Positions 31,230 through 41,520 of a stretch of 64,000 bases of DNA are shown here, piece after piece. Source of the stretch: Bacillus sp. V3B. Lineage in GTDB: Bacteria > Bacillota > Bacilli > Bacillales > Cytobacillaceae. Location: assembly GCF_024494465.1 (NCBI RefSeq), contig NZ_JAETXM010000009.1, positions 62,001 through 126,000 on the forward strand, in the 5' to 3' direction. Under the pieces are notes generated by a model. The model made no database searches. It saw nothing but the letters and a program-made list of their open reading frames with translations, and had not been told where the DNA came from. The position numbers were made by a program, and so were the translations under genes. How positions within the stretch are numbered: the first letter of the stretch is position 1; every line of letters starts with the position of its first letter.

Positions 31230-31365
31230 TCACTCCTTTATTGATAACCATCCAAGCTATTTTCATTAAAAGAGACTTACCTATTAAATAGCACACAAGT
31301 TACACTTAGTATGGCTTTCTTATCCTTATCCTATAAAACAATATTACTTAAGTCCAACCATTTGC

Positions 31366-32868
31366 TCAATGTAAATAGGCACTGACCAATTTAATATATT
31401 TTTGTAGAGTGGATGAAGAAAGACCATATTGTTGAGCCACTTTTTGCTGAGAGCATTTTTCACTTCTGAGCTTATTCCAGACATATTCCATCGCAGCAGC
31501 CAAGGCTATTTTATTTTTTAAAGCTACCTTTGCCGCATTCATCTCGATAAATACAGAAAACCACATTAAATAAAGACCTGCTTCTACTGTGCCAATCGGT
31601 TGATGGTGTTGATATAAGATCTCAGCCGTTTCATGGGCCACCTCAAGTTGATTACTAGTTGTTTTCCTATCCATTTTCACCATAGAGATATACTGGTTTT
31701 CAAGACTTGAAAATTTACTGTTCTTGACCACTTCTTTTGATGAAAGAATCGATTGTTTTTTAGGAGAAAGCGAAATAAGAAAAACCGCAAATAATCTTTC
31801 CTCCATATGATCACTTTGAAGTCTTTTCAAAATAGATGTCGTATGTTCTTCAAATCCGTTGACTGTTGGATGTTCATTCCCCCAAGGTTCAAGGCCTTCT
31901 TTTTCGGGATTCAATTCAACTACCTTTTCCCATAGAGACCTTGCAAGTTGTTCTTTTCCTGTAAAGTAAGAGGCGTAGCATAACCAGTAATAAAAGGGAC
32001 CATCCCCTTCATATCCAAGTTTATGAAGCTTGCGCAACCAACCATACGCTTGCTCATACTCTCCAATTAAAGAAAACGTTGCACCTAGTTTATATTGATG
32101 TTCCATTAAAATCGGCTTCACTTTCTTTAAAGCTTCCTTAATCGCAAATACTTCTTCTTCATGCTTTTGAAAATGAGCAAACACAAGTTTGTTGCAAAGT
32201 GCTTGTAAATTTCCTGGATTGCGTTCCATGACAAGCTCTAACATTTCTGAAGCCTTTTCTAGCTCTCCTAAATAAAAATAAGCCAATGCTAAATTATTGT
32301 AAGCAGACCAATATTCTGGAAATTCCTCTATCACTATCTTTAATAACTCAATCGCTTTCGGAAAGTCTCCTGAATCAAGCAATTCTCTTGCTTGCTCTTG
32401 CTTTGTCATCAAATCATCTTGTTCATAAAGCTCTTCCTCAAGACCATCTGCCTCAAATGTAAGAATATCCAATAGATCTTCTGCATCTTCTACAAAATCT
32501 CCGTCTTCTTGTTCTTGCAAATATAAAGTGGCATGGGTATACGCATCTTTAAAAAAGCCTAAATGAGCAAAGTTATTCGCCAAAAAATAATGACACTCGA
32601 GCATCTCTTCATCAAGCTCTTCCAATATGAGTTGCAATAGTCGATTGGATTGTTGATACTCTCCTAATTCTGTATGAATGATTGCGAGCTGACACACGAT
32701 CATCGGCTCTCCTGGTTCAAGTTGCATAGCACGCTGCATATATTTCAATGCTTTATGAAAATCACGACGGTGAAAAGCCTTCAAGCCTTTAGAAAAATAA
32801 TATTCACCCGTAGGGATAAATGACAATAATTGTCCCTTTGTTTTTTTAGCTTGAGCATTTTTACTCAT
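31366..32868 (-). CDS. yvcD: TPR-repeat protein with C-terminal helix-turn-helix (YvcD-like)
   Basis: This cytoplasmic protein of 500 residues is mostly tetratricopeptide repeats, clear at about 24-90 (FSKGLKAFHRRDFHKALKYM) and about 155-215 (YNNLALAYFYLGELEKASEM). The repeats should mediate protein-protein contacts. The last 30 residues (QQKVAQQYGLSSSTLQKYIK) look like a helix-turn-helix and would allow DNA binding. I place the start at ATG 32868, five bases after GGAGG; TTG at 32880 overlaps it. Its position before trxB is conserved; its function is unknown. Confidence 0.82.
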   Translation of the reverse strand: MSKNAQAKKTKGQLLSFIPTGEYYFSKGLKAFHRRDFHKALKYMQRAMQLEPGEPMIVCQLAIIHTELGEYQQSNRLLQLILEELDEEMLECHYFLANNFAHLGFFKDAYTHATLYLQEQEDGDFVEDAEDLLDILTFEADGLEEELYEQDDLMTKQEQARELLDSGDFPKAIELLKIVIEEFPEYWSAYNNLALAYFYLGELEKASEMLELVMERNPGNLQALCNKLVFAHFQKHEEEVFAIKEALKKVKPILMEHQYKLGATFSLIGEYEQAYGWLRKLHKLGYEGDGPFYYWLCYASYFTGKEQLARSLWEKVVELNPEKEGLEPWGNEHPTVNGFEEHTTSILKRLQSDHMEERLFAVFLISLSPKKQSILSSKEVVKNSKFSSLENQYISMVKMDRKTTSNQLEVAHETAEILYQHHQPIGTVEAGLYLMWFSVFIEMNAAKVALKNKIALAAAMEYVWNKLRSEKCSQQKVAQQYGLSSSTLQKYIKLVSAYLH

Positions 32869-32998
32869 GTAATCCTCCAACTGTTCACAAATTGTCTAGC
32901 TTTTTTTCGACAATGGCGTCAGTATAGCCGTCCGTTTAGTGGATGATCTGCCAGTCAAATTAAAACTCTAACTAATCTAGTATATCACACGATTACCT

Positions 32999-33056
32999 CA
33001 AAAAAATAGTGCCTGACAGGCTAAAAAGACAAATGTCTTCTTAATATGTCAGGCAC
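32999..33056 (-). terminator. Terminator of the histidine operon
   Basis: TGCCTGACA pairs with TGTCAGGCA around a long loop that holds its own AAGACA/TGTCTT stem. T7 follows on the minus strand. Confidence 0.85.
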
Positions 33057-33067
33057 CAATAAAATGA

Positions 33068-33715
33068 TTACTTTTCCTTTTGTAGATGTCTTTCCTGCAA
33101 GACGTTTAGAACTTCTTTGAATGGAAGCTCTTGTTCACGCAACAAGACCAATAAATGATACAAAAGGTCGGAAGTTTCCCATTTTAATTCTTCTTGGTCA
33201 CGGTTTTTAGCAGCAATAATAACCTCAGATGCCTCTTCCCCAACCTTTTTCAGGATTTTATCGACTCCTTCTGTAAACAAATAAGTCGTATAAGCTCCTT
33301 CTGGACGTTCCTTTTCACGTTCATCAATGATTTGTTCAAGATCGATGAGAATTTGATAATCAGCTAGATTGGCTTCCTTTTTCATTCTTTCTTCCTCCTT
33401 AAAAATCCGTTCCGAAAAACAGCTGATCGCGCCTGTATGGCAAGCAGGACCTGCTGGATGAACGAGTACAACAATGGCATCACGATCACAATCAAGTTTC
33501 ATGTCAACAATCGTTTGCGTGTTTCCACTTGTTGCCCCTTTATGCCATAATTCCTGGCGTGAGCGGCTATAAAACCAGGTTTCTCTTGTTTCAATGGATT
33601 TCTCCAGTGATGTACGATTCATATAGGCAAGTGTTAATACTTCTTTTGTTGTGGCATCTTGAACAATAGCTGGGATTAATCCTTGTGCATCAAATTTAAT
33701 CTTTTCGATGTTCAT
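33068..33715 (-). CDS. hisI: HisIE: phosphoribosyl-AMP cyclohydrolase / phosphoribosyl-ATP pyrophosphatase
   Basis: This bifunctional enzyme catalyses histidine steps 2 and 3. The N-terminal HisI domain (1-105) has the metal-binding LDCDRDA and PACHTG. The C-terminal HisE domain (115-215) has [14 protein letters not shown] and the helical [14 protein letters not shown]. The fused order and 215-residue length are normal for Bacilli. Its ATG overlaps the hisF stop by four bases, and it ends the operon. Confidence 0.96.
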   Translation of the reverse strand: MNIEKIKFDAQGLIPAIVQDATTKEVLTLAYMNRTSLEKSIETRETWFYSRSRQELWHKGATSGNTQTIVDMKLDCDRDAIVVLVHPAGPACHTGAISCFSERIFKEEERMKKEANLADYQILIDLEQIIDEREKERPEGAYTTYLFTEGVDKILKKVGEEASEVIIAAKNRDQEELKWETSDLLYHLLVLLREQELPFKEVLNVLQERHLQKEK

Positions 33716-34470
33716 CTGACAATCACACCTTTTTCCCTTAAATAGGCCTTCACTTCGTGCACAGAGGTTTCTTTGTAATGAAAAATGGACGCGGCCAATG
33801 CTGCATCTGCTTTTCCTTCGACAAAAGATTCAACAAAGTGCTCCGCATTCCCTGCCCCACCGGAAGCAATGACCGGAACTGTGACCGCTTCACTGACAGC
33901 TTTTGTTAAAGCAAGATCAAACCCTTTTTTCTCACCATCACTATCCATACTTGTGAGCAATATCTCACCTGCACCTCGTTCAACAGCTTCCTTCGCCCAT
34001 GAGATCACTTCTTTATCGACAGGTGTTCTGCCCCCATGTGTATACACTCTCCAAGATCCAAGCTCTTCGTCATATTTTGCGTCAATCGCGACAACGATAC
34101 ATTGGGCACCAAAGAAAGCAGATCCTTCTGTAATCAATTCAGGTCGATTAACGGCCGCTGTGTTTAAAGAAACTTTGTCCGCACCCGCTCGCAGTATTCG
34201 TTTCATATCTTCAAGGGAGTTGATCCCACCACCAACCGTGAATGGAATCGCCAGCTCAGAGGCAACCGCCTTTACAACTTCGACCATCGTTTTTCGACCT
34301 TCATTGGAAGCCGAAATATCAAGAAACACAAGTTCATCTGCCCCTTCTTGATCATAAAATCGAGCCAGTTCAACTGGGTCGCCAGCATCACGTAACTGAA
34401 CAAATTGAATCCCTTTAACAACTCGTCCATCTTTTACATCAAGGCAGGGAATAATTCTTTTCGTAATCAT
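33712..34470 (-). CDS. hisF: Imidazole glycerol phosphate synthase, cyclase subunit HisF
   Basis: HisF uses ammonia from HisH to form imidazole glycerol phosphate and AICAR. The 252-residue barrel has both catalytic aspartates, in [14 protein letters not shown] (residue 11) and VVAIDAKYD (about 130), plus the phosphate-binding GGG and ASGGAG. It overlaps hisA by one base and hisIE by four. Confidence 0.97.
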   Translation of the reverse strand: MITKRIIPCLDVKDGRVVKGIQFVQLRDAGDPVELARFYDQEGADELVFLDISASNEGRKTMVEVVKAVASELAIPFTVGGGINSLEDMKRILRAGADKVSLNTAAVNRPELITEGSAFFGAQCIVVAIDAKYDEELGSWRVYTHGGRTPVDKEVISWAKEAVERGAGEILLTSMDSDGEKKGFDLALTKAVSEAVTVPVIASGGAGNAEHFVESFVEGKADAALAASIFHYKETSVHEVKAYLREKGVIVR

Positions 34471-35201
34471 TATACACCCACCGCTTTCAAAGCGTCAGCA
34501 ACTGTGAATCGTCCTTCATAAATGGCTTTCCCGACAATGGCACCACTAACGCCGCTATTTTCAAATTCTTTTAACTGAGCTAAATCAGCTAAACTGCTGA
34601 CACCGCCCGAGGCAATGACTTGTTTGCCGGTCTCTGTTGCCATAAGCTTAACAGCTTCTACATTCGGTCCTGAAAGCATGCCGTCTGTGGCGATATCTGT
34701 AAAGATAAAGGTCTCTGCTCCAGCATCCGCAAAACGCTTGCCGACATCAACTGCCTTGACTTCCGATGTATTCAGCCAACCATGTGTAGCGACATACCCA
34801 TTCTTCGCATCAATTCCAATGGCAATTCTGTTTCCATATTTTTTAACCATTTCAATCGCAAAATCCGGATTGGAAATCGCGATACTTCCGATAATGACTC
34901 TTGCTACATCATTTTCCAAATAGTGAACAATATCGTTTTCCGTACGGATACCTCCACCAATTTGCACATTTGCATTCAACTCTTTGGCTGCCTGAATGAC
35001 GAACGTATCGTTCACACGCTTCCCATCCTTCGCTCCATCAAGGTCCACCATATGGATCCACTGGGCCCCAGCTTCCTTGAACGTTTTGGCCATCGCAAAT
35101 GGAGAATCACCATAAACCGTTTCCTGATTGTAATCACCTTGAATCAATCGTACACACTTTCCGCCTCTCATATCAATGGCAGGATATATTGTAAAAGCCA
35201 T
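34470..35201 (-). CDS. hisA: Phosphoribosyl isomerase HisA (ProFAR isomerase)
   Basis: HisA catalyses the Amadori rearrangement of ProFAR to PRFAR. The 243-residue barrel has the catalytic Asp in [14 protein letters not shown] and the second in FTDIATDG, with GGGIRTE and ASGGVSS as phosphate sites. GAGGGGGATTTAGTCT precedes the start, 19 bases after hisH. Confidence 0.97.
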   Translation of the reverse strand: MAFTIYPAIDMRGGKCVRLIQGDYNQETVYGDSPFAMAKTFKEAGAQWIHMVDLDGAKDGKRVNDTFVIQAAKELNANVQIGGGIRTENDIVHYLENDVARVIIGSIAISNPDFAIEMVKKYGNRIAIGIDAKNGYVATHGWLNTSEVKAVDVGKRFADAGAETFIFTDIATDGMLSGPNVEAVKLMATETGKQVIASGGVSSLADLAQLKEFENSGVSGAIVGKAIYEGRFTVADALKAVGV

Positions 35202-35220
35202 AGACTAAATCCCCCTCTCC

Positions 35221-35838
35221 TTAAACAAGCTTCGTAAAGTTTTGTAATAATTCGACGCCAAGCTTACTACTTTTTTCTGGATGAAACTGCATGCCAAACA
35301 CATTGTCTTTTCCAACAACCGCTGGAACATCTTCATGGTATGAAGCCTTTGCAATCACAATCTCTTGATTATTGGTACTGACATAATAAGAATGGACAAA
35401 ATACGCATAATCTTCTTCTAGGTTTTCTGTAACGGGCGAGCTGTTAACCCACTCCAAACGATTCCAGCCCATATGTGGAACTTTATAACTTTCCCCATTC
35501 TCTGCTACTCCAGGAAAGCGCACAACCTTACCTGGTAGTAGCGAAAGACCTGATGTAATCCCGTTTTCTTCGCTTTCTTCAAACAATAACTGCATACCCA
35601 AACAGATCCCAAGAAGCGGCTTACCTGTTCCAACATAATCGCGAATCATTGTCGTAAGACCTGATTCATTCAATCGAACCATCGCATCCTTAAACGAACC
35701 GACTCCAGGAAGAATCAGTCCATCTGCTTTCATTAATTCGGACCCTTTTTCTGAAATAAAATAAGAAACATTCTGCCGTTTCAGCGCTTCGCTCACGCTA
35801 AACAGATTTCCCATTCCATAATCAACAATCCCGATCAT
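35221..35838 (-). CDS. hisH: Imidazole glycerol phosphate synthase, glutaminase subunit HisH
   Basis: HisH hydrolyses glutamine and channels ammonia to HisF. The 205 residues have the nucleophile Cys79 in GICLGMQLLFE and the His-Glu pair in FGMQFHPEKS. I start at ATG 35838 (MIGIVDYGMGN), preceded by AAAGGGGATG and one base after the hisB stop; the longer frame runs into hisB and has no site. Confidence 0.96.
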   Translation of the reverse strand: MIGIVDYGMGNLFSVSEALKRQNVSYFISEKGSELMKADGLILPGVGSFKDAMVRLNESGLTTMIRDYVGTGKPLLGICLGMQLLFEESEENGITSGLSLLPGKVVRFPGVAENGESYKVPHMGWNRLEWVNSSPVTENLEEDYAYFVHSYYVSTNNQEIVIAKASYHEDVPAVVGKDNVFGMQFHPEKSSKLGVELLQNFTKLV

Positions 35839-35839
35839 T

Positions 35840-36427
35840 TTATAACATCCCCTTTGATGACGGAACACCTTTTATGCGTGGGTCAATGGTTGTTGCTTCA
35901 TCAAGTGCTCTTGCCATTGCTTTAAAAATGGCTTCAATGATGTGGTGCGTGTTTTGACCATAGTGAACAATGACATGAAGATTCATTCTCGCTTCTAAGG
36001 CAAACTTCCAAAGAAATTCATGAACAAGTTCGGTATCAAATGTTCCAACCTTTTGGCTTGGGAACTCAGCACGGATTTCCAAATGTGGGCGATTGCTTAA
36101 ATCAACAACGACTTGGGCAAGTGTTTCATCCATTGGTACGAAAGAATTCCCATAGCGCTTAATGCCTTTTTTATCACCAAGAGCTTCTTTTAAAACAGCC
36201 CCGAGACAAATCCCAATATCCTCAGTTGTATGATGATCATCTACCTCTGTATCACCTTGTGCATTGACCGTTAAATCAAATTGACCATGCTTGGCAAATA
36301 AGTCGAGCATATGGTCTAAAAAAGGAACTCCTGTCTCTAATTGTGATTCGCCTGATCCATCAATGTTCAGTGCAAGCTCTATATTGGTTTCGTTTGTTTT
36401 TCTGCTTATCGAAGCGCTTCTCGTCAT
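35840..36427 (-). CDS. hisB: Imidazoleglycerol-phosphate dehydratase
   Basis: HisB is a Mn-dependent dehydratase that forms imidazole acetol phosphate. The 195 residues carry the two HHXXE-type metal motifs, [10 protein letters not shown] near 65 and HIIEAIFKA near 165, and the early [13 protein letters not shown]. It is monofunctional, without the histidinol-phosphatase domain. The ATG at 36427 follows AGGGAG by eight to nine bases; the upstream TTG lies within that spacing. Confidence 0.96.
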   Translation of the reverse strand: MTRSASISRKTNETNIELALNIDGSGESQLETGVPFLDHMLDLFAKHGQFDLTVNAQGDTEVDDHHTTEDIGICLGAVLKEALGDKKGIKRYGNSFVPMDETLAQVVVDLSNRPHLEIRAEFPSQKVGTFDTELVHEFLWKFALEARMNLHVIVHYGQNTHHIIEAIFKAMARALDEATTIDPRIKGVPSSKGML

Positions 36428-36442
36428 AATCAAATCTCCCTA

Positions 36443-37717
36443 TTATAGATTATTCTTATTTCTTTCTTCAATCGCTCTAGCATGTGCTTCAAGGCCTTCC
36501 AGTCGAGCAAATGCGGCAATTTTCGCCCCATTTTCAGCAAAAGCCTCTTCACTATACATAATCAAACTTGATTTTTTTTGAAAATCATCAACGTTTAACG
36601 GACTGGAGAAACGTGCGGTTCCATTTGTAGGCAAGACATGATTTGGACCAGCAAAATAGTCACCAACGGGTTCAGCACTGTATCTTCCAATAAAAATAGC
36701 CCCTGCGTGGCGAATTCTTCCGACTTTCTCCATCGCATTTTCCATCACGATTTCAAGATGCTCAGGTGCCAACCGATTGATCGTTCCAATCGCTTCTTCC
36801 TCGGTCTCTGTTACATAAATAACCCCATAATCGGCGATTGATTGCTCGGCAATACTTTTACGTGGTAATGTTTCAAGCTGTTTGTCTACTTCAGCAGAAA
36901 CAGCCTCAGCTAATGTTTGAGAAGGGGTAACGAGCACGCTACAAGCTCGGGCATCATGCTCTGCTTGTGAAAGTAAATCAGCCGCAATTTCATTTGCTTT
37001 TGCGGTTTCATCTGCAAGGACCGCAATTTCACTTGGTCCAGCGATCATATCAATGTCCACATCACCAAATACTTCACGTTTTGCTAAAGCCACAAATATA
37101 TTCCCTGGTCCTGTGATTTTATCAACCGGTTGAATCGATTCTGTTCCGTATGCTAAGGCAGCGATCGCTTGTGCGCCTCCGACTTTATAAATTTCCTTTA
37201 CACCTGCTTCTTTTGCTGCTACTAAAACACCTGCTGGTAAGGCTCCTGATTCACCTGGAGGGGAGACCATCACAATTCGTTCAACACCCGCCACTTGTGC
37301 CGGAATGACATTCATTAAAACCGACGACGGATAAGCAGCTGTTCCACCGGGTACATATACACCGACTGAATCAAGTGGTGTTACTTTTTGACCGAGTATC
37401 GTTCCATTGCTTTCTGTTGTCATCCATGAATTTCGTAGTTGTTTTTCATGAAAAGAACGGATATTATCGGCTGCTTCTTTAATGATTTCAACCATTTCCA
37501 CGGATACTTGGTTATAGGCTTCCTCTATTTCAGCTGTTGTCACAACGAGGGATGATAGTAGAACACCATCAAATTTTTCTGTGTACGCTTTAAGAGCATG
37601 GTCACCATCGTTTTTCACTTTTGCGATAATTTCTTTGACAACCGTCCGTTGCTCCTCTGTTCCGCTATCAACTGATCTTTTTATTGAAATGTCTTCATTT
37701 ACTCTTATGATTTTCAC
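36443..37717 (-). CDS. hisD: Histidinol dehydrogenase
   Basis: HisD catalyses the last two NAD-dependent oxidations to histidine. The 424 residues show [17 protein letters not shown] near 105, [16 protein letters not shown] near 240 with a zinc site, and HAGAIFIG. The start is GTG 37717 or, less likely, GTG 37726. Copy 5 of the modular repeat lies only 36 bases upstream, between it and hisG, inside what is otherwise a tightly packed operon. Confidence 0.95.
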   Translation of the reverse strand: MKIIRVNEDISIKRSVDSGTEEQRTVVKEIIAKVKNDGDHALKAYTEKFDGVLLSSLVVTTAEIEEAYNQVSVEMVEIIKEAADNIRSFHEKQLRNSWMTTESNGTILGQKVTPLDSVGVYVPGGTAAYPSSVLMNVIPAQVAGVERIVMVSPPGESGALPAGVLVAAKEAGVKEIYKVGGAQAIAALAYGTESIQPVDKITGPGNIFVALAKREVFGDVDIDMIAGPSEIAVLADETAKANEIAADLLSQAEHDARACSVLVTPSQTLAEAVSAEVDKQLETLPRKSIAEQSIADYGVIYVTETEEEAIGTINRLAPEHLEIVMENAMEKVGRIRHAGAIFIGRYSAEPVGDYFAGPNHVLPTNGTARFSSPLNVDDFQKKSSLIMYSEEAFAENGAKIAAFARLEGLEAHARAIEERNKNNL

Positions 37718-37753
37718 CGTTCTCACCCTAACTCTAATGATTGATCACTTTAT

Positions 37754-38038
37754 CAAATTCGCTCCGCCGAATTTACGCCCGGATTTTTATCACGCTTCAG
37801 AAAGCCACATCCTGTGGCTTTCGCCTGACTAGGACGTCCTGTCCGTCGTCGAGCTCGCTCGATAAATGACCTTTAAAAAATCGAAAGGCTCGCCGGAGGC
37901 TTAACTTCATTCAGTCGGGGTTTGAACCACCACTGAATCAGAGAGCTTTTTGCATTCATCCCCCACTTACAGAAGTGGAGGACTTCTGTACCTGTCGCAA
38001 GCTTTCGGTACAAAAAGCATTTGCTGAATGAAGTTAAA
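37754..38038. repeat. Modular palindromic repeat, copy 5 (longest form)
   Basis: This copy contains all modules of the full form plus the GTACC/GGTAC hairpin module also seen in copy 2. It has a variant near the centre (TCGAAAGGCTCGCC replacing TCCGAGGCATCCGCC). TTTAT (37749-37753) immediately precedes it. It lies between hisG and hisD. Confidence 0.87.
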
Positions 38039-38061
38039 TGGTCATTTTACTTAAAGCTCAA

Positions 38062-38091
38062 CCCTATCCTAATAGAATTATATCAGGATAG
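38062..38091. terminator. Hairpin after hisG
   Basis: CCTATCCT pairs with AGGATAGG around a 14-base loop directly after hisG. No T-run follows, so I regard it as a possible processing or attenuation hairpin within the his operon. Confidence 0.35.
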
Positions 38092-38102
38092 GATGAATGC
38101 AG

Positions 38103-38744
38103 TTAAACAGTAGTCTTCTGCTCCAATACATTTGCAATTCGTTCAACAATTTCACTAATTCGCTCATCTTTCATGCGATAGCTGACAGGATTCACAATCA
38201 AGCGAGATGTAATGTCGACAATATGCTCATATTCAACAAGTCCATTCTCCACTAACGTTCTACCTGTTGACACAATATCAACGATTCGATCAGCTAAACC
38301 AATCATTGGTGCCAATTCAATCGATCCATTAAGCTTAATGATTTCCACCTGTTCTCCTTGTTCACGAAAATAGGTTGAAGCTACCTTCGGATACTTGGTC
38401 GCAATTTTTGGTGCCACATCATTCATTTTCGTATTCGGTAACCCAGCAACCGCTAAATAGCATTCGCTAATATGTAAATCAAGAACTTCATAGACGTCTC
38501 TTTCTTCTTCAAGCATGACATCTTTTCCAGCAATCCCGAGGTCTGCTACTCCATGCTCCACGTAGGTAGGAACATCCATCGGCTTAGCAAGGATAAAACG
38601 AAAGTTCTCTTCTTCCACGTCAATAATTAATTTTCGCGAATCATCAAATTCCGGCGGTAGCTTGAAACCAGCTTCCCGAAGCAATGCAGCCGCTTCTTCA
38701 AAAATTCGCCCCTTTGGCATCGCAAACGTTAACGGCTCTTTCAT
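38103..38744 (-). CDS. hisG: ATP phosphoribosyltransferase, short form HisG
   Basis: HisG joins ATP and PRPP, the first committed step of histidine synthesis. At 213 residues it is the short form that lacks the regulatory domain and works in a complex with HisZ, which is encoded just upstream. [10 protein letters not shown] and LGIAGKDVM mark the N-terminal lobe; [11 protein letters not shown] is the PRPP-binding motif. The ATG overlaps the hisZ stop (ATGA) and follows AAGGAGA. Confidence 0.96.
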   Translation of the reverse strand: MKEPLTFAMPKGRIFEEAAALLREAGFKLPPEFDDSRKLIIDVEEENFRFILAKPMDVPTYVEHGVADLGIAGKDVMLEEERDVYEVLDLHISECYLAVAGLPNTKMNDVAPKIATKYPKVASTYFREQGEQVEIIKLNGSIELAPMIGLADRIVDIVSTGRTLVENGLVEYEHIVDITSRLIVNPVSYRMKDERISEIVERIANVLEQKTTV

Positions 38745-39928
38745 TGTGATGTCTCCTTCCCTGCTTTTCCGACTAGCATCGTCACTTCTTCGTATAATTC
38801 CGTACACGCATCAAGATTCTTTACACCATTAATATCTTGTAATACCACTTGTATCCCGTCTTTTCGTTTTTCAGCAGCCAAATGAAAAGCCTCTTTTCGG
38901 CGTTCTCCACTAAATAAAATACATTCTACTGGCTCTTTTGTCACGATTTTCCCAAGCGCCTCAAGCAAACGGTCTAAGCGGATAGCAAACCCAGTAGCAT
39001 CCTTATCTTTCCCGAACTTTTCAAGAAGTTGATCATATCGACCACCACTAGCAATCGCAAATCCAACTTGATCGGCATACACTTCAAATAAAGTTCCTGT
39101 ATAATAACTCATATGACTCACAAGGGTTAGATCGAATTTGACCCGTTTTCCTGTTTGACCATAATCAGCAAGAATATCCCATAACTGCTTTAATTCTACC
39201 AGCGCACTTTTTCCTTTATCATTTTCAAGGAGACGTAAGGCCGATTCAAGAACCTCTTCTCCACCTCTTAAACTTAAAAAGTCAATGAGACGCTGTTTAT
39301 CAATCGATGATAACGGTAATTCACGAACATGCTCTCTATAGCCAACATAATTTTTTTCATATAAGAAGGTTGTTAAAGCTTCAACACGTTCTTCTGTACC
39401 TAATATATCAATAAAAAACTCCTTTACAAAGCCGATATGTCCAACAGATAACTGGAAATGTTCCAATCCTGTTTCTTGTAAAGATTGGATTAACAAAGCA
39501 ATCCCTTCACCATCCGCGCTCACAGTATGATCCCCGATACATTCCACACCGATTTGTTCGAACTCTGCCGGACGTCCACCTTCACGCTGTTGAGCACGAT
39601 AAACATTGGCTGAGTAGGCAAGACGAAGTGGCAAATCTTCTTTTAAAAGTTTGGAAGCGGCGACCCTAGCAATGGGTGAAGTCATATCTGGTCTTAAGAC
39701 AAGTGTATGGCCTTCTTGATCCAACAATTTAAACAGTTGCTGATCCAAAATAGCCGAAGCTGCACCAACTGTTTCATAATATTCAAGGGCAGGTGTTTCG
39801 ATAAATTGATAGCCCCACTTTTTCATTTCATTTCCGATCACTGCACGAATACGATTCTTTGTTTCGTACAATTCTGGCAATGTATCTCTCATTCCTAATG
39901 GCTTTTCAAACATAAATAAACGGCTCAT
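38741..39928 (-). CDS. hisZ: ATP phosphoribosyltransferase regulatory subunit HisZ
   Basis: HisZ is a histidyl-tRNA-synthetase paralogue without aminoacylation activity that activates short HisG and confers histidine feedback. The 395 residues keep class II synthetase traits (motif 2-like [21 protein letters not shown] near 120, ASGGRYDQL near 275) but the C-terminal region is short and has no anticodon-binding domain. GAGGTG precedes ATG 39928. It is the first gene of the operon. Confidence 0.94.
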   Translation of the reverse strand: MSRLFMFEKPLGMRDTLPELYETKNRIRAVIGNEMKKWGYQFIETPALEYYETVGAASAILDQQLFKLLDQEGHTLVLRPDMTSPIARVAASKLLKEDLPLRLAYSANVYRAQQREGGRPAEFEQIGVECIGDHTVSADGEGIALLIQSLQETGLEHFQLSVGHIGFVKEFFIDILGTEERVEALTTFLYEKNYVGYREHVRELPLSSIDKQRLIDFLSLRGGEEVLESALRLLENDKGKSALVELKQLWDILADYGQTGKRVKFDLTLVSHMSYYTGTLFEVYADQVGFAIASGGRYDQLLEKFGKDKDATGFAIRLDRLLEALGKIVTKEPVECILFSGERRKEAFHLAAEKRKDGIQVVLQDINGVKNLDACTELYEEVTMLVGKAGKETSQ

Positions 39929-40011
39929 CCGCAAAGAACACCTCAGTTCATTATCTTTTTACTCTATATCCTTTTTACTTTAGTTCGCTAATGTGTTAGT
40001 AAGATGAAGTT

Positions 40012-40041
40012 ATTGTATCGTTATCTAACAATAGTTGTCAA
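40012..40041 (-). promoter_or_regulatory. Sigma-A promoter of the histidine operon
   Basis: TTGACA (40041-40036) and TACAAT (40017-40012) are 18 bases apart. The leader to hisZ is only about 77 bases and too short for a T-box. Confidence 0.75.
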
Positions 40042-40050
40042 GAAAAATAA

Positions 40051-40237
40051 GAAAAGCGCAAGCGCCTTGTTCAGCCTTGGGCATAGCACAAGACAAGCCG
40101 GCATGAAGGTTGTTCTTTAACCTTCATGTCCGATTGGCTTATGACTCGAATCCCTAGGAGCCACAACTAGCCATGCTTGTAACCTCAAAGCGATGGATCC
40201 TAGAGCTCAACCGCTATCTCAGTTCGGAAAAGTTACA
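40051..40237. repeat. Structured intergenic repeat of a common Bacillus type
   Basis: It begins GAAAAGCGCAAGCGCCTTG and contains an ATGAAGGTT/AACCTTCAT hairpin and the phrase CAAGACAAGCCGGCATGAAG. I recall this kind of sequence as a dispersed intergenic element in many Bacillus and Geobacillus genomes. It is the only copy in this window. It lies upstream of the his promoter. Confidence 0.5.
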
Positions 40238-40251
40238 CTTTCTTATTTTAT

Positions 40252-40291
40252 GAAAAAAAGGCGACAGTCACCCTATGGGCGTCCGTCACCT
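40252..40291 (-). terminator. Terminator after yvoF
   Basis: On the minus strand GGTGAC pairs with GTCGCC as the outer stem, with GCCC/GGGT(G) inside, followed by T7. Confidence 0.7.
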
Positions 40292-40366
40292 TAATCGGTT
40301 CCGATATCAGCGTCTCTCTTTACGTACAGGAGATACACAGAAACAAGCGCCAAAGAGATGGTTCTG

Positions 40367-40870
40367 TTAAGATTCCTGAATTCCTTGAATATTTTCTTTA
40401 ATAACTTTCATAGGATTTCCACCAACGAAGGCTCCAGCAGGCACGTCTTTATGAACAAGGGTCCCTGCTGACACAATCGCACCATCCCCGATCGTCACAC
40501 CCGGGAGAATCGTTGAATTAGCACCAATCATCACTTCACTGCCAATTTTCACTTCTCCAAGTCGGTACTCTTTAATTAAATATTCATGAGCAAGAATCGT
40601 CGTGTTATAGCCGATAACCGTGTTACGACCTACAGAGATCTTTTCCGGAAACATAATATCAAGCATCACCATTAAGGCAAACGCCGTTTGTTCTTCCACT
40701 TTCATTCGTAAAAAAGTCCGATACATCCAGTTTTTCAACCCAATAAAAGGACTATAACGAGCACATTGAATGACAATAAAGTTCTTAACAACCTTCCAAA
40801 ATGGCACTGTTTTGTATACATGCCATAAAGAATTGGCTCCCTCAACAGGATACCGTTGCGTGTTCCTCAT
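40367..40870 (-). CDS. yvoF: Acyltransferase with left-handed beta-helix (YvoF-like)
   Basis: This hexapeptide-repeat transferase, probably an O-acetyltransferase, has 167 residues. The repeats start near residue 75 ([20 protein letters not shown]) and continue through [21 protein letters not shown] to [12 protein letters not shown]. His94 in ILAHE is a candidate catalytic residue. The acceptor is unknown. Its ATG overlaps the ppaX stop by four bases, so it belongs to the yvoD-ppaX-yvoF unit. Confidence 0.88.
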   Translation of the reverse strand: MRNTQRYPVEGANSLWHVYKTVPFWKVVKNFIVIQCARYSPFIGLKNWMYRTFLRMKVEEQTAFALMVMLDIMFPEKISVGRNTVIGYNTTILAHEYLIKEYRLGEVKIGSEVMIGANSTILPGVTIGDGAIVSAGTLVHKDVPAGAFVGGNPMKVIKENIQGIQES

Positions 40871-41520
40871 CCTTTTTCGACTCCAACAATTTGTAGCATA
40901 TCCTCGATTGACTCCAGCATGTAATCTGGTTCAAACGTTTGCAAATGGTCTTTGCCTTTTAGCGCCCAAGCAACACCTGCTGTTTTCGTCCTAGCATTCT
41001 TCCCTGCTAATATATCATGGTAATTATCCCCTACCATGATGGCTTCTTCTGGACGAGACCCTAAAGCATCAAGTGCTTTTTGAACAGGCTCTGGATCTGG
41101 TTTTGTATTAGTGACATCCGCAAACGTAATAACCGTATCAAAGAAAGGTTTGAGTTTTGTCAGACGAAGCCCCATTTCTACAACACCTGGTCTCTTAGTT
41201 GTCACAATCGCAAGCTTAAATCCTGACTCTTTTAATACTTGGATCGTTTCATACACACCAGGGAATTCTGTTACAATCGCATCATGATGGGCATGATTAT
41301 GAACTTGATACACTTCGATCATTTCTTCTGCTTTTTCTGCGTTTATCTTAGAAAATGTTTCTATAAGAGAGGGGCCATTGAATGGCAATACATCTTCTCG
41401 TTTATATTGACCTGGATAATACTGCTCAAGCGTGTGCAAGAACGATGAAATAATTAATTCGTTTGTATCAATTAGTGTTCCATCTAAATCAAATAATAAA
41501 GTCGTAATCTTATTGCTCAT
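40867..41520 (-). CDS. ppaX: Pyrophosphatase PpaX (HAD family)
   Basis: PpaX hydrolyses pyrophosphate released by the phosphorylase activity of HprK in B. subtilis. The 217-residue HAD protein has motif [11 protein letters not shown], motif II VTTK near 118, motif III KPDPEP and motif [10 protein letters not shown]. HprK, lgt and yvoD lie just upstream as in B. subtilis, which supports the specific name. Confidence 0.93.
   Translation of the reverse strand: MSNKITTLLFDLDGTLIDTNELIISSFLHTLEQYYPGQYKREDVLPFNGPSLIETFSKINAEKAEEMIEVYQVHNHAHHDAIVTEFPGVYETIQVLKESGFKLAIVTTKRPGVVEMGLRLTKLKPFFDTVITFADVTNTKPDPEPVQKALDALGSRPEEAIMVGDNYHDILAGKNARTKTAGVAWALKGKDHLQTFEPDYMLESIEDMLQIVGVEKG

Noticed and set aside
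39929-40011. A T-box or histidine attenuator in the his leader
   Set aside because: The leader from the predicted start is only about 77 bases, with no T-box sequence and no terminator hairpin.
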